NCBI GenBank assembly: GCA_016342445.1
Contig: JAEIOF010000005.1
Coordinates: 1-41,350 of the forward strand
Direction: 5' to 3'
Source of the DNA: Verrucomicrobiota bacterium
GTDB taxonomy: Bacteria; Verrucomicrobiota; Kiritimatiellia; Kiritimatiellales; Tichowtungiaceae
DNA length: 41,350 nucleotides
Position numbers and translations under genes: made by a program. The notes under the pieces were generated by a model that saw nothing but the letters and a program-made list of their open reading frames with translations, made no database searches and was not told the DNA's origin. How positions within the stretch are numbered: the first letter of the stretch is position 1; every line of letters starts with the position of its first letter. Shown in pieces: positions 7,696-16,063 of the stretch.

Positions 7696-9329
7696 TGTCA
7701 GATGAAACACCGCTTTTACTACACTTTGAACCGCGAACCATCGAGCACCTTGGGGTGCGTATGTATTCCACACTTCCGCCAGCACTGGCAGAGCTTGTTT
7801 CGAATGCGTATGATGCTGATGCGGAAAGCGTACAAATAGAACTCGGTCAAAAAAATAACGAACCCCTCTTTATAAAAGTGACGGATGATGGCTTCGGAAT
7901 GAGCGCCGACGACATTCGGAATAAATTTTTGGTAATAGGTCGAAATCGAAGGGTTGATGATGGTGATGAGCCCTCACCAAAGTTTAAGCGTCGGGCAACG
8001 GGGAAAAAGGGGCTAGGGAAGCTGGCGCTATTTGGTCTAGCTAAAACGATTTCGATTACTACAAGAAAAGCTGGGTTTGAAAATACGTTCAAATTGTCCT
8101 GGAACGATCTGATGAGTTCCTCGGGACAATATAATCCCGCATGGTTGGTGAAAAATCAGCCCACAACCGGGCGGACCGGTACGGAAGTCATATTGGAGGA
8201 TTTGAAAAGAAAATCACCGTTTGATTTGGATGCGATTTCCAAAAGCTTGGCGCTGATTTTTTACTTCGATGACAACTTTAATCTGACAGTAAAAGACAGT
8301 CAGGGAAATGTCGCTATTGTCAACAATGCGCAGAAATACACAGCCATTACAGAAGAGTTTTCGTGGGATGAGAAGCTCTGGCTTCCTGATGGCTGTGAAT
8401 ATCCAAATTTGAAGGGAAAAATTATTTCTGCGGAAACGCCCATTTCGCCGCGGTCGGGACTTCGGGGCATTACGCTTTTTTCGCGAGGCAAGCTGGTTAA
8501 TGCTCCTGAATTTTTTTCAGAAAGCACATCGAGCCATTTTTACCAATATGTAACTGGATACATCATCGCTGATTTTATTGACGAACTTCATGAGGACGTA
8601 ATCTCAACGAATCGTCAGGCCGTTGATTGGGAACATCCGGATATGGTTAAATTCAGAAAGTTTCTTTCTGCGACGGTAAGCCAGGTCAATGCATCGTGGC
8701 GTGCGAAGAGGAAAGAAAAAAAAGATGAGGAAGTAAAAGAAGCAACGGGAGGGATTGATAGGGAAGATTGGCTATCAAAACTACCCGAAGACACCAAAAA
8801 CAGCGTAGCCGCTATTCTGAGTAGCCTTGGGGGCGACGAAGCTATAGGGAAAATCGCGCCAATAATTAAAGAGCTCCATAATATTGCGCCAGAATATCCG
8901 CAACTCCACTGGCGGCATTTACATGTCAGTATAAAAGATAGAATCCGCGTTTATTATGAACAGAGTCAGTACGGGTTGGCTGCACGCGAGGGCGTCCTTA
9001 TTTATCTTGAAGTATTGAGAAATTTGACCGGACTAAAAGAAGATGGCCGGCCATTGGTTGATGGATTGTTCACATATAACAAAAATAAAACCCCGCCCGG
9101 CCTCCCTAAAATTCAGCTGAACAGCTTGCAAACCGAGAGTGAGGAAAATATTCAAGACGGACATTCTCACTTTTCAAGAGGAGTTGTAACGGGTTTTAGA
9201 AATCCAATTCAACACCGCCCGATAGACTCTGCGGTTCCTGGGCTTTTCAGCGAATTAGATTGCCTGAATATTTTAAGCTTAATTTCATATCTTTTGGGGA
9301 AACTGGACAACGCTGTTGTAAATTCGTAA
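7695..9329 (+). CDS. GHKL ATPase (MORC/MutL/Hsp90-like) with Ymh-type C-terminal domain
   Basis: 544 residues. The N-terminal Bergerat-fold ATPase shows the N box PPALAELVSNAYDADAESV, the G1 box VTDDGFGMS and the G2/lid region RATGKKGLGKLALFGLA, followed by a transducer-like domain with ISPRSGLRGITLFSRGKL and NRQAVDWE. The C-terminus (GVVTGFRNPIQHRP, then LDCLNILSLISYLLGKLDNA) resembles the small domain annotated TIGR02391/Ymh. GHKL ATPases of the MORC/MutL group are known beside methylases and nucleases in restriction systems. It overlaps the methyltransferase by one base and precedes an HNH nuclease, so a role as the ATP-dependent clamp or switch of a restriction complex is inferred. Base composition is clearly AT-richer than the flanking housekeeping genes, suggesting transfer. 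Confidence 0.85.
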   Translation: MSDETPLLLHFEPRTIEHLGVRMYSTLPPALAELVSNAYDADAESVQIELGQKNNEPLFIKVTDDGFGMSADDIRNKFLVIGRNRRVDDGDEPSPKFKRRATGKKGLGKLALFGLAKTISITTRKAGFENTFKLSWNDLMSSSGQYNPAWLVKNQPTTGRTGTEVILEDLKRKSPFDLDAISKSLALIFYFDDNFNLTVKDSQGNVAIVNNAQKYTAITEEFSWDEKLWLPDGCEYPNLKGKIISAETPISPRSGLRGITLFSRGKLVNAPEFFSESTSSHFYQYVTGYIIADFIDELHEDVISTNRQAVDWEHPDMVKFRKFLSATVSQVNASWRAKRKEKKDEEVKEATGGIDREDWLSKLPEDTKNSVAAILSSLGGDEAIGKIAPIIKELHNIAPEYPQLHWRHLHVSIKDRIRVYYEQSQYGLAAREGVLIYLEVLRNLTGLKEDGRPLVDGLFTYNKNKTPPGLPKIQLNSLQTESEENIQDGHSHFSRGVVTGFRNPIQHRPIDSAVPGLFSELDCLNILSLISYLLGKLDNAVVNS

Positions 9330-9441
9330 TAGACTTTGGGATGGTTTCTTGGACAGCGCCCTTCTTTGTCCGCACGCCCAGTTTTTACTGGTTTCATCGG
9401 GAGAATAGATTTTGCGGGTAAATTTTCTTATGGAGGCGGAG

Positions 9442-11010
9442 ATGAGCGAGAAATGTTTATGTTGTGAACACGGAAGCCCGGTTGCGGGACGAAGAGTCTG
9501 TCCGTTGTGTGATTATGTTTTTCAAGGGAACGGTTGGGACGGCATAGATGCTCATTGGAGAGCCAAGCATGAACACATAATGCCGTATCGTCAATTTTGG
9601 GATTCCTTGTGTGAAGGTCACGGGGGCGCTCTATCAGTGGCGGTCGATCCGGAACTTTTGGAGAAGCACGCAACTTTATTGAAAGCACTACTCGATAGGC
9701 AGGAAAACTTTTTGCCCCGTATAAAATCCCAAAAACATAAAAAAATTGAGAATGGCTATTACTTCATTGGAGCAGACGGTTATCTACAAACAACTTTTTG
9801 GTCGGGCAGAAACAATAAGGAGAAGATTTATAATATTGCGTTTGTTATTTTAGCCGATGGTTCAAGTTATTTGGAGTTGGCCGGAGAAACCGAGGGGAAG
9901 TATCAATATCTTGATCTCTTGCAAAATGCAGTTGGTGAATTCCGTGTGCCTTCCAATCGTAAGCGTCGATGGATCAGGGATTTTAAAGGAGAGAACTATA
10001 TTGCGAACCTTGATTTATTTCTACGCGATGTAAAACCGAAGATAGATGATTTCCTTCAGGCAAATCCAAACGAGTATTTCCAAGCATTGGAAAAAGAAGA
10101 CTGCCAAAAGTATATCGGAAGGGTGGCAGATGCCTTTCGTGACCGGAAAGGGGTGGGTCGGGATCAATATCCCCAATACATGGACGAGCAGAATGCGGAG
10201 GGGAGCAACAAAGCCTCTTCTTACGTTCGGGCGTTGGAGTTACTGGGGCCGATTTTGGCAAAGCGCTCGGCCAAATTTTCAAAGTATTCAGACGTTTTTG
10301 CGATTCAGTCGGTGCAGCTGATAGATGAACTGTACGAATACATTCTTGAACAGCAAAACCTTGGCGATGATGGTATTTTTGAGACGGCCTATAAACCGAG
10401 TTACTGGCGCAGTCGTTTTTATTCCGCCGCACTGAAAAGCTATAAGAAGTTTTTGATCCTCCATCCTTATGAGCAGCGGCTTTGGGATTTATACAATGAG
10501 CCGGATGTCCAACCTGCGGAACTGTCGAAACGGATGGAGGCCGCAGAGGTTGATTCGCTTGAATCGTTGATTGATGATCGCGACATCGATTTTTCGACTA
10601 AAGAAGGCAAAGAGGTTTTGCGTGAAACCAAGGCGCGGGTGAATCAGGGATTTTTCCGGAAAATGCTACTCGATACCTACGAAACGCAGTGCTGTGTGTC
10701 CGGGCTCAACATCCCCGAAGTTTTGCGGGCAAGTCACATTGTCGCGTGGTCGGATGATGAAGAAAACCGCCTCAACCCAACGAATGGCCTTTGTCTCTCG
10801 GCAACTTATGATGCCGCGTTTGACCGTCACCTGATTTCTTTTGATGAAGACTACCGGATGATTTTCAGTCCAGCGCTGAAGGAGTTCTACAGCAACGACG
10901 CTTTCAAAACACAGTTCCTCGCCTTTGAGGGCAAACAGATTTCGAAGCCGAAGCGCTTCTGCCCCGATCAGGAATTCCTTCAGAAGCATCGGGACAAAAT
11001 GCCCTTCTGA
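9442..11010 (+). CDS. HNH endonuclease with N-terminal zinc finger (probable restriction subunit)
   Basis: 522 residues. The N-terminus has CLCC, CPLCDYVF and HWRAKHEH, a C2H2-like zinc finger. The long middle part is unfamiliar. The C-terminus carries an HNH_2-type nuclease: CCVSGLNIPEVLRASHIVAW (His at residue 432), NPTNGLCLS (the Asn) and TYDAAFDRHLISFD. The ATG at 9442 has GGAGG-type bases just upstream and is preferred over a TTG at 9412. About 110 bases separate it from the ATPase gene, same strand. With the methyltransferase and GHKL ATPase it makes a complete modification-plus-cleavage set, so it is the likely cutting component. A copy of the dispersed palindrome at 10078 encodes FQALEK in the middle domain. 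Confidence 0.85.
   Translation: MSEKCLCCEHGSPVAGRRVCPLCDYVFQGNGWDGIDAHWRAKHEHIMPYRQFWDSLCEGHGGALSVAVDPELLEKHATLLKALLDRQENFLPRIKSQKHKKIENGYYFIGADGYLQTTFWSGRNNKEKIYNIAFVILADGSSYLELAGETEGKYQYLDLLQNAVGEFRVPSNRKRRWIRDFKGENYIANLDLFLRDVKPKIDDFLQANPNEYFQALEKEDCQKYIGRVADAFRDRKGVGRDQYPQYMDEQNAEGSNKASSYVRALELLGPILAKRSAKFSKYSDVFAIQSVQLIDELYEYILEQQNLGDDGIFETAYKPSYWRSRFYSAALKSYKKFLILHPYEQRLWDLYNEPDVQPAELSKRMEAAEVDSLESLIDDRDIDFSTKEGKEVLRETKARVNQGFFRKMLLDTYETQCCVSGLNIPEVLRASHIVAWSDDEENRLNPTNGLCLSATYDAAFDRHLISFDEDYRMIFSPALKEFYSNDAFKTQFLAFEGKQISKPKRFCPDQEFLQKHRDKMPF
10078..10092. repeat. Perfect TTCCAA-N3-TTGGAA palindrome in the HNH gene
   Basis: Spacer GCA; read in frame as FQALEK and followed by an A-tract. 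It is the only copy well inside the restriction-like operon. Confidence 0.93.
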
Positions 11011-11134
11011 TTGTTTTTTGCGTTCTGTGCGCTCTCTTGCGGCTAATACTTTCCCCATCGGTTTGGATCAGCGGCTAAACGTTTCTGCTCCGGGATGCCC
11101 CGCCGGGTTTTCAACCGGTTTCAGGGTCGATCGC

Positions 11135-11176
11135 TGTCGGGGAAAGAGCCTCAAGAGGTGAGGCATTTCCCCGACA
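11135..11176. other. Long hairpin between HNH gene and receiver gene
   Basis: An 11-base perfect outer stem (TGTCGGGGAAA at 11135-11145, complement at 11166-11176) encloses a 5-bp inner stem (GCCTC 11148-11152, GAGGC 11160-11164). No T-run follows directly, so it is not a textbook terminator. It could end the island transcript or be a leader structure of the receiver gene 85 bases downstream. Confidence 0.6.
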
Positions 11177-11260
11177 TGCGGTTGTCTTTAAAAAAGCATA
11201 AACTATGAACGTTCTACAGCGGGGAGAATGACTTCCGGGAAGCACCAATAAGGGGTGATG

Positions 11261-11692
11261 ATGGCGAACGTTCTTGTGATTGATGACGATGAGGATCTCC
11301 GGATCGCAATTGAACAGTTTCTGAAAAGGTTCGGTCATATCGTTACGCTGGCGGCGAATGGTCGTGAGGGGGTGCGTCTGTTGCGGCAGAAAACAGCAGA
11401 CCTGGTGATTACGGATATTTTTATGCCGGAGTTTGATGGGCTGGAGGTTATTTTAGAGGTTAGAAAGTTGTGCCGTGAACTTTTTAGGAGCATCCCGATT
11501 ATTGCCATCTCCGGGGGTATGAGTATGGGGAGCATGACCCCGCTCTGTTTCCTGCGTCAGGCGAAGGCGTTCGGCGCCGATCGGGTTTTCCCCAAACCGC
11601 TCGATTTTACCGGGATGTGCGTCGCCGTTCAGGAGCTTTTGTTGCATTGCGCGGACACGCCGGCGAACTGCGGGCCGCAGGCGGCTCTATAG
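11261..11692 (+). CDS. Stand-alone response-regulator receiver protein
   Basis: 143 residues, one receiver domain and no output domain. Visible features are the acidic cluster VIDDDEDL, the phosphoacceptor Asp in LVITDIFMPEFDG, the switch Ser in IIAISGG and the lysine in VFPKPLD. Single-domain receivers pass phosphate between kinases and partners or act by protein contact. Three starts are stacked (GTG 11255, ATG 11258, ATG 11261); AAGGGG just before 11255 gives the best spacing for the last one. The insert SMGSMTPLCFLRQAKAFGADR after the switch Ser is slightly longer than usual. No kinase gene is adjacent; the nearest is the hybrid kinase at 18247. Confidence 0.88.
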   Translation: MANVLVIDDDEDLRIAIEQFLKRFGHIVTLAANGREGVRLLRQKTADLVITDIFMPEFDGLEVILEVRKLCRELFRSIPIIAISGGMSMGSMTPLCFLRQAKAFGADRVFPKPLDFTGMCVAVQELLLHCADTPANCGPQAAL

Positions 11693-11808
11693 CTCGGGAC
11701 TACAGACCCAGGGCTTTTTATGCATTGAGAGGGTTGCGGGGGCCCCTCGCGGAACATCAAATTCCGCTTTCATTTTTCTTCGCTCATCCCCCATACTCCC
11801 CCTCTTTC

Positions 11809-11885
11809 GCCTCGGTAGCTCAATTGGATAGAGCATCGGACTTCGAATCCGACGGTTACAGGTTCGATTCCTGTCCGGGGCACCA
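11809..11885 (+). tRNA. tRNA-Arg (anticodon TCG)
   Basis: 77 bases with encoded CCA. The acceptor arms GCCTCGG and CCGGGGC pair with one G-T. The D-arm is AGCTCAATTGGATAGAGC, the anticodon loop is CTTCGAA in a GGA/TCC-type stem, and the T-loop contains GGTTCGATTCC. It reads CGA codons, and other CGN codons if position 34 is modified. Confidence 0.96.
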
Positions 11886-11920
11886 TTTTCAGAAGGATGA
11901 GCGGTGGCGGAGCCTCGTCT

Positions 11921-12334
11921 CTATTCTTCTCGTTTCATGCGGCGGGAGGGTTCACCGAGGGTTTCCCAGACCGTTCCGTCGGTCCACCAGCCTTTGCCGG
12001 TTTCGGTGTGGAGCACATAGACGCCGCCGCGCCGGTCGGAGAGCAGGGTGTAGGTTCCTTTGCGGCTGGAATTGGCACCGCGCGGCGAGCCGAGAAAGAT
12101 CCACTCTTTGACCGCAGGATCGAGCCGCCACAGGTCGCCGGCGCGGGTGTCGAGCCAGTAGAAGCCGGAGCCGCCAATGTTTTCGCAGGATGCAAAGCGG
12201 GCTTCCTCCTGTGTCAACGAAACGCTGTAGGTTGGGCGGAACAGGGCTGGCGGGTGGGCTGGCGGGTGGGGCGACGGGTCTTCGGCCGCCGCAATTGCCG
12301 CGAGAATCAGCAGGGACAGCAGGGCTGGTTTCAT
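11921..12334 (-). CDS. Small secreted protein of unknown function
   Basis: 137 residues. A clear signal peptide (KPALLSLLILAAIAAAEDP; cleavage probably after the Ala run at about residue 17) is followed by a short His/Pro repeat (HPPAHPPA). A Trp-rich body has beta-propeller-like phrases: GFYWLDTRAGDLWRLD, GTYTLLSDRRGGVYVLHTETGKGWW, DGTVWETLGEP. The ribosome site AAAGGAGC lies just before the ATG at 12334. The first Cys after the signal is not in a lipobox, so it is probably periplasmic or exported rather than a lipoprotein. I do not recognise the family. The gene is alone, downstream of and on the same strand as the ArsR-type gene. Confidence 0.72.
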   Translation of the reverse strand: MKPALLSLLILAAIAAAEDPSPHPPAHPPALFRPTYSVSLTQEEARFASCENIGGSGFYWLDTRAGDLWRLDPAVKEWIFLGSPRGANSSRKGTYTLLSDRRGGVYVLHTETGKGWWTDGTVWETLGEPSRRMKREE

Positions 12335-12447
12335 TGGAGCTCCTTTCTGTTCGGAACACGGGCATTTTGAACCTCATGGCCTTGGAAAGCAAGCGGGGGT
12401 TGTTTGAGGCTCGGGGCGCGGATCCGCCAGCGGGACGGATATGATAT

Positions 12448-12999
12448 TTATTCGCAGGCCGTTTGTCGCAGCGCACGGCGCAACGGGTCTTTCACGCGGG
12501 CGAGCCGGTAGTGCCCCCCCTGCTTCTTTACGAAACCTCTCGCCGATAGCTTCTCTAAATGATTCCACAGCGCGGACGGCGACATCCCCGTTTTTTCCAG
12601 TAGCTCCCCAAAGGACTGCGGCCCCTCGGTCAGTATGCGGACAATCCACACACGCCGGTCATGTGTAAATGCCGTGCACAAATGAAAAACGGTTCGTACG
12701 GGAGTCTTTTTCTCAAAAGCATTCCGAACCGCCTCCAGCAGGGTGGGGGCGGCGGACAGCTCCCCATTCGCCTCCGCGCGGTAAATCACTTTTTGGTTTT
12801 CGCGCCGGAGAGTAATCAGTCCGCGGGCATTGAGCGCGCGTAACTGGGTGCTGGCATTATGAGCGGATATCCCCGTCAGATCCGCCATCTCAGACACACA
12901 CAGCTCCCCCTTTTTAAACAGAAGGCGAAGCATCTCCAGTCGTGTTTCACAGGCCAGAACCCGGCAGGTTCTCCATAAGGTCGGACGCAGTTTGTTCAT
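12448..12999 (-). CDS. ArsR-type transcription regulator with two tandem winged-helix domains
   Basis: 183 residues. The first winged helix (about 5-75) is ArsR-like: RVLACETRLEMLRLLFKKGELCVSEMADLTGISAHNASTQLRALNARGLI. The second (about 100-175) repeats the pattern: DRRVWIVRILTEGPQSFGELLEKTGMSPSALWNHLEKLSARGFV. The ArsR metal motif ELCVCDL is only partly kept (ELCVSEM), so metal sensing is uncertain. A tandem fusion would act like a built-in dimer. Two copies of the palindrome ACCTCTAGAGGT lie 21 and 104 bases upstream of its start, which points to autoregulation. No divergent gene is present on the other side, so its other targets are unknown. Confidence 0.85.
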   Translation of the reverse strand: MNKLRPTLWRTCRVLACETRLEMLRLLFKKGELCVSEMADLTGISAHNASTQLRALNARGLITLRRENQKVIYRAEANGELSAAPTLLEAVRNAFEKKTPVRTVFHLCTAFTHDRRVWIVRILTEGPQSFGELLEKTGMSPSALWNHLEKLSARGFVKKQGGHYRLARVKDPLRRALRQTACE

Positions 13000-13019
13000 A
13001 AGACCCCTCCGTTTTGTGA

Positions 13020-13033
13020 TACCTCTAGAGGTA
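13020..13033. promoter_or_regulatory. Palindromic operator O1 of the ArsR-type regulator
   Basis: TACCTCTAGAGGTA is a perfect 14-bp palindrome ending 21 bases upstream of the regulator start, near the expected transcription start. Its core is repeated exactly at 13104-13115. Confidence 0.75.
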
Positions 13034-13050
13034 CTGAATAATGACCGTAT

Positions 13051-13077
13051 ATTTTATTTTTAAGTAACTTATGACAA
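13051..13077 (-). promoter_or_regulatory. Candidate promoter between the two operators
   Basis: On the minus strand, TTGTCA (13077-13072) and TAAAAT (13056-13051) are separated by 15 bases in a very AT-rich stretch. The spacing is short, so the assignment is tentative. The two operators flank it. Confidence 0.35.
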
Positions 13078-13102
13078 GAACTTTATGGATTTCATATTCT
13101 CG

Positions 13103-13116
13103 TACCTCTAGAGGTT
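13103..13116. promoter_or_regulatory. Palindromic operator O2 of the ArsR-type regulator
   Basis: The ACCTCTAGAGGT core at 13104-13115 is identical to O1, with centres 83 bp apart (about eight helical turns). Two operators this far apart would allow looping or bridging by a tandem-domain repressor. Confidence 0.72.
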
Positions 13117-13244
13117 CGATAATGTGCAGAAAAAAGAGGGTGAAATTCGAAGTGTAAGGTTTTTTAGAGCGCCAGATTTCAGATGCTTAAATCCGAAACT
13201 ATAACCTAAGGCCTCAAGCCCCGCATCGGCGGGCAGGCCGCCTG

Positions 13245-14456
13245 CTAATCGCCGAAGCCGTAGTTTTCGGTGACAAAATCCAGATCTTTGTCGCCGCGGC
13301 CGGAGAGGTTGACGAGGATGCTTCCGTTCCCCATCTCGTTGGCTTTTTTCATGGCGAAGGCGACGGCGTGCGCGCTTTCGAGCGCGGGGATGATGCCTTC
13401 CCGTCGGCAGAGGGTGTAGAAGGCGTCAAGGGTCTCTTTGTCGTCGGCGGTGGCGTACTGAATACGACCGGCGTCTTTGAGGTGACTATGCTCGGGGCCG
13501 ACGCCGGGGTAATCGAGGCCGGAGGCGATGGAGTAGACGGGGGCGGGTTCGCCGGCGTCGTCCTGCAAGAGGTAGCATTTGAAGCCGTGGATGATGCCGG
13601 GCATGCCGTAGGTCATGGTGGCGGCGTGGTCGCCAACGGCCGGTCCGCGGCCGAGGGGTTCGACGCCCCAGATTTCGCAGGGGTCGTTGAGGAAGGCGGA
13701 GAAGATGCCCATGGCATTGGAGCCGCCGCCGACGCAGGCGGTGACGACGTCCGGCAGGTTGCCGGTCATTTCCTGAAACTGCTCGCGCGCTTCGATACCG
13801 ACGACGCGCTGGAAGTCGCGAACCATCATGGGGAAGGGGTGCGGGCCGACGACAGAGCCGATGCAGTAGATGGAGGTTTCGGGATCGGCGAGGTAGGCCT
13901 GGAAGGCGGAGTCGACCGCTTCTTTGAGGGTTTTGAGCCCGTGGGAGACGGGGACGACGTTGCAACCGAGCAGTTTCATCCGGATGACGTTGGGATGCTC
14001 TTTGGCAATATCGATTTCGCCCATGTGGATTTCGCATTCGAGGCCGAAGTAGGCGGCGGCGGTGGCGAGCGCGACGCCGTGCTGCCCGGCACCGGTTTCG
14101 GCAATGAGCTTCTTTTTGCCCATGTGCTTGGCGAGCAGGGCTTCGCCCATGCAGTGGTTTATTTTGTGCGCGCCGGTGTGGTTGAGGTCTTCGCGTTTGA
14201 GGTAGATTTCGGCACCGCCGCAGAGTTCGGAGAGGCGCTTGGCGTGGTAGGTGGGGGTGGGGCGGCCCTGGTAGTGTTTGCGAATGGAGCGCAGCTCGTT
14301 GATGAAGTCAGCCGAGCGGCTGATTTTGAGGTAGGCTTCGTGGATCTCTTTCATGGGGCCGATGAGCTGCGGGGGGAGGAAGGCCCCGCCGTAGTCTCCG
14401 AAGTTGCCTTCGGCGTCGGGGGTGGTTTCGAGATAGGCGCTGTAATCCTTTTTCAT
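13245..14456 (-). CDS. trpB: Tryptophan synthase beta chain (second, solitary copy)
   Basis: PLP enzyme joining indole and serine to give tryptophan. 403 residues of TrpB1 type: [15 protein letters not shown] at the start, the PLP lysine in [10 protein letters not shown], the catalytic Glu in AETGAGQHG, the phosphate loop [10 protein letters not shown] and [15 protein letters not shown]. It differs from the operon copy at 16064 in the [15 protein letters not shown] segment. It stands alone on the minus strand, divergent from azoR, with no trpA nearby. It could be an alternative beta subunit, an indole-salvage enzyme or a related serine/threonine-processing enzyme. TrpB-family membership is certain; the exact role is not. 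Confidence 0.9.
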   Translation of the reverse strand: MKKDYSAYLETTPDAEGNFGDYGGAFLPPQLIGPMKEIHEAYLKISRSADFINELRSIRKHYQGRPTPTYHAKRLSELCGGAEIYLKREDLNHTGAHKINHCMGEALLAKHMGKKKLIAETGAGQHGVALATAAAYFGLECEIHMGEIDIAKEHPNVIRMKLLGCNVVPVSHGLKTLKEAVDSAFQAYLADPETSIYCIGSVVGPHPFPMMVRDFQRVVGIEAREQFQEMTGNLPDVVTACVGGGSNAMGIFSAFLNDPCEIWGVEPLGRGPAVGDHAATMTYGMPGIIHGFKCYLLQDDAGEPAPVYSIASGLDYPGVGPEHSHLKDAGRIQYATADDKETLDAFYTLCRREGIIPALESAHAVAFAMKKANEMGNGSILVNLSGRGDKDLDFVTENYGFGD

Positions 14457-14651
14457 CTGCTCAACTCCTTGCTTAGACGGGAACTGGAAAAGCCCGCAGG
14501 GTAGGCCAAAAAAATGCGTGAGGCAAGAATCGAGTGACCGGGGCTTAAAAGCGGGGCGGAAAACAAAGAAACACTTGTGCCGCGCCCCGCGCCGCTGTTA
14601 GAGTCCCGCCGTTAATTTCCCCGTTTAGAAAAACCTAAGGAGTGTTCCCGA

Positions 14652-15299
14652 ATGAATATTTTGCATGTGTGCGCCAATCCGAAAAATATTGAAGAGTCTG
14701 TCTCCAAACAGCTCGCCGCCCGCTTTTTCGGGAAACTGATGGAGCTCAATCCCGATGTGGAGCTCGTCAACGTTGATCTCTATCAGGACAAGCCGCCGTA
14801 TTACTCCAACGATCTCTACCGCCGCATGTGGAACCCCGTGTTTGATCCGACCTATGAGCCGAGCAAAGCCGAAGAGGCCGCCGCCAACTATGCCATCAAG
14901 CAGGCCGAGGATTTTAAAAAGGCCGATGTGCTCGTGCTGACCATGCCGATGTGGAATTTTTCCGCCCCGGCCGTGATGAAAGCCTGGATGGATCAGGTGC
15001 TGGCCCCCGGAATGGTCTTCGACCTCACCGAAGACGGTCCGAAACCGCTGCACAACATCACCACACTCGTTTTGCTGGTCGCCTCCGGCGGCATCTATAA
15101 GGAAGACGACGAGCGCGATGCGCTTAGCCGCCAGGTGAAGGCGGCCTTCGGCTTCATCGGTATCGGCGATATCCGGATCGCCTGGGCCGACGGACAGAAC
15201 TCGATGCTCTTCAGCGATGGTGCCGTTCGCCGCGATATGGCCTTCGAAGCCGCCGAGGAACTCGCTGAAGATCTGGCCGAGGAAGCGGCAGAGGGATAG
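14652..15299 (+). CDS. azoR: FMN-dependent NADH:quinone oxidoreductase / azoreductase
   Basis: 215 residues with the flavodoxin-like fold of the NAD(P)H quinone oxidoreductase family. The phosphate-binding start is ILHVCANPKNIEESVSKQLA. The diagnostic PMWNFSAPAVMKAWMDQVLAPGMVF binds FMN and the ring of the substrate, and VASGGIYKE is the second flavin loop. The enzyme reduces quinones or azo compounds by two electrons and protects against electrophilic stress. AAGGAG precedes the ATG. The C-terminus is a Glu/Ala-rich helix (AAEELAEDLAEEAAEG). It is eight bases upstream of trpF and probably co-transcribed with it. Confidence 0.9.
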   Translation: MNILHVCANPKNIEESVSKQLAARFFGKLMELNPDVELVNVDLYQDKPPYYSNDLYRRMWNPVFDPTYEPSKAEEAAANYAIKQAEDFKKADVLVLTMPMWNFSAPAVMKAWMDQVLAPGMVFDLTEDGPKPLHNITTLVLLVASGGIYKEDDERDALSRQVKAAFGFIGIGDIRIAWADGQNSMLFSDGAVRRDMAFEAAEELAEDLAEEAAEG

Positions 15300-15307
15300 A
15301 TCGCCTT

Positions 15308-15940
15308 ATGAGCGTTTTTATTAAAATCTGCGGAATCTGCTCCCGGTCCGACCTGGAGCAGATTTGCGCGTTAGGGCCCGACGCCATCGGCTTTGTCTTC
15401 TGGCCCGAATCCCCGCGCTACGTCCGCCCCGAACAGGTCGCCCGCTGGATCGACAGCATCCCCGACTCCGTTAAAAAAGTTGGGGTGTTTGTTGAGCCGA
15501 CCGCCGATTTTGTGGAAGAGACCGCCCGGATGTGCCAGCTTGACATCATCCAGGTCCATCTGATTTCCAATGATTGGAAAATGGATCGTCCGCTTTTCCA
15601 AGGGTTGGAAGCCTGGCTTTCGCCGCATATGGAAAAGGGCGTTTCGCCGGACATTCTCGCCGCGGTTCAGCCCGAACCCGCCGTGTTGCTGGCCGATTCG
15701 TTCGATGCCGACTGCATCGGCGGCACCGGCCGGCTCGGTAACTGGGAGCGGGCAATTGCCATGAAGCAGGCGCTCGGCAAACCGATGATGCTGGCGGGTG
15801 GGCTGAACGCCGATAACGTGGGCGGGGCCATCGCGGCCGTTCAGCCGTGGGGTGTCGACGTCAGCTCCGGCGTCGAAACCGTGCCGGGCATCAAAGATCT
15901 GCGCAAAGTGGAGAAGTTCATCTCCGCAATTCGTGGCTAA
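15308..15940 (+). CDS. trpF: Phosphoribosylanthranilate isomerase TrpF
   Basis: Converts N-(5-phosphoribosyl)anthranilate to CdRP in tryptophan synthesis. 210 residues, TIM barrel: IKICGICSRSDL with the catalytic Cys, GPDAIGFVFWPESPRYV, KKVGVFV, LLADSFD with the catalytic Asp, MLAGGLNADNV and VDVSSGVET (phosphate site). After strand three the family normally reads QLHG; here QVH is followed by LISNDWKMDRPLFQGLEAW. That segment is encoded by two back-to-back copies of the dispersed palindrome, and the usual Gly is lost. It is followed by trpB and yicC on the same strand. Confidence 0.94.
   Translation: MSVFIKICGICSRSDLEQICALGPDAIGFVFWPESPRYVRPEQVARWIDSIPDSVKKVGVFVEPTADFVEETARMCQLDIIQVHLISNDWKMDRPLFQGLEAWLSPHMEKGVSPDILAAVQPEPAVLLADSFDADCIGGTGRLGNWERAIAMKQALGKPMMLAGGLNADNVGGAIAAVQPWGVDVSSGVETVPGIKDLRKVEKFISAIRG
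15565..15610. repeat. Pair of perfect TTCCAA-N3-TTGGAA palindromes in trpF, 31 bp apart
   Basis: Copies at 15565-15579 (spacer TGA, read SNDWK) and 15596-15610 (spacer GGG, read FQGLE). The 31-bp offset puts them in different reading frames but on the same helix face. Confidence 0.93.
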
Positions 15941-16063
15941 AAACATCGGATTAGTTTTTGGCCCGAATGGGATTATCGACGACCCCTGAGGCCGGCGTTC
16001 CGTCTGAAAAATTAAAAGCCTTTTGGTGGAAATGAAGCGGAGCTTCGCATATCTTCAGTCGAT

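Noticed and set aside
6217-11010. The AT-rich island as a prophage
   Set aside because: No integrase, capsid, tail or lysis genes; only nuclease, methylase, ATPase and regulator-like genes.
13368-14504. A 378-residue plus-strand frame rich in Gly, Val and Phe
   Set aside because: Antisense to the solitary trpB; composition mirrors high-GC third positions.
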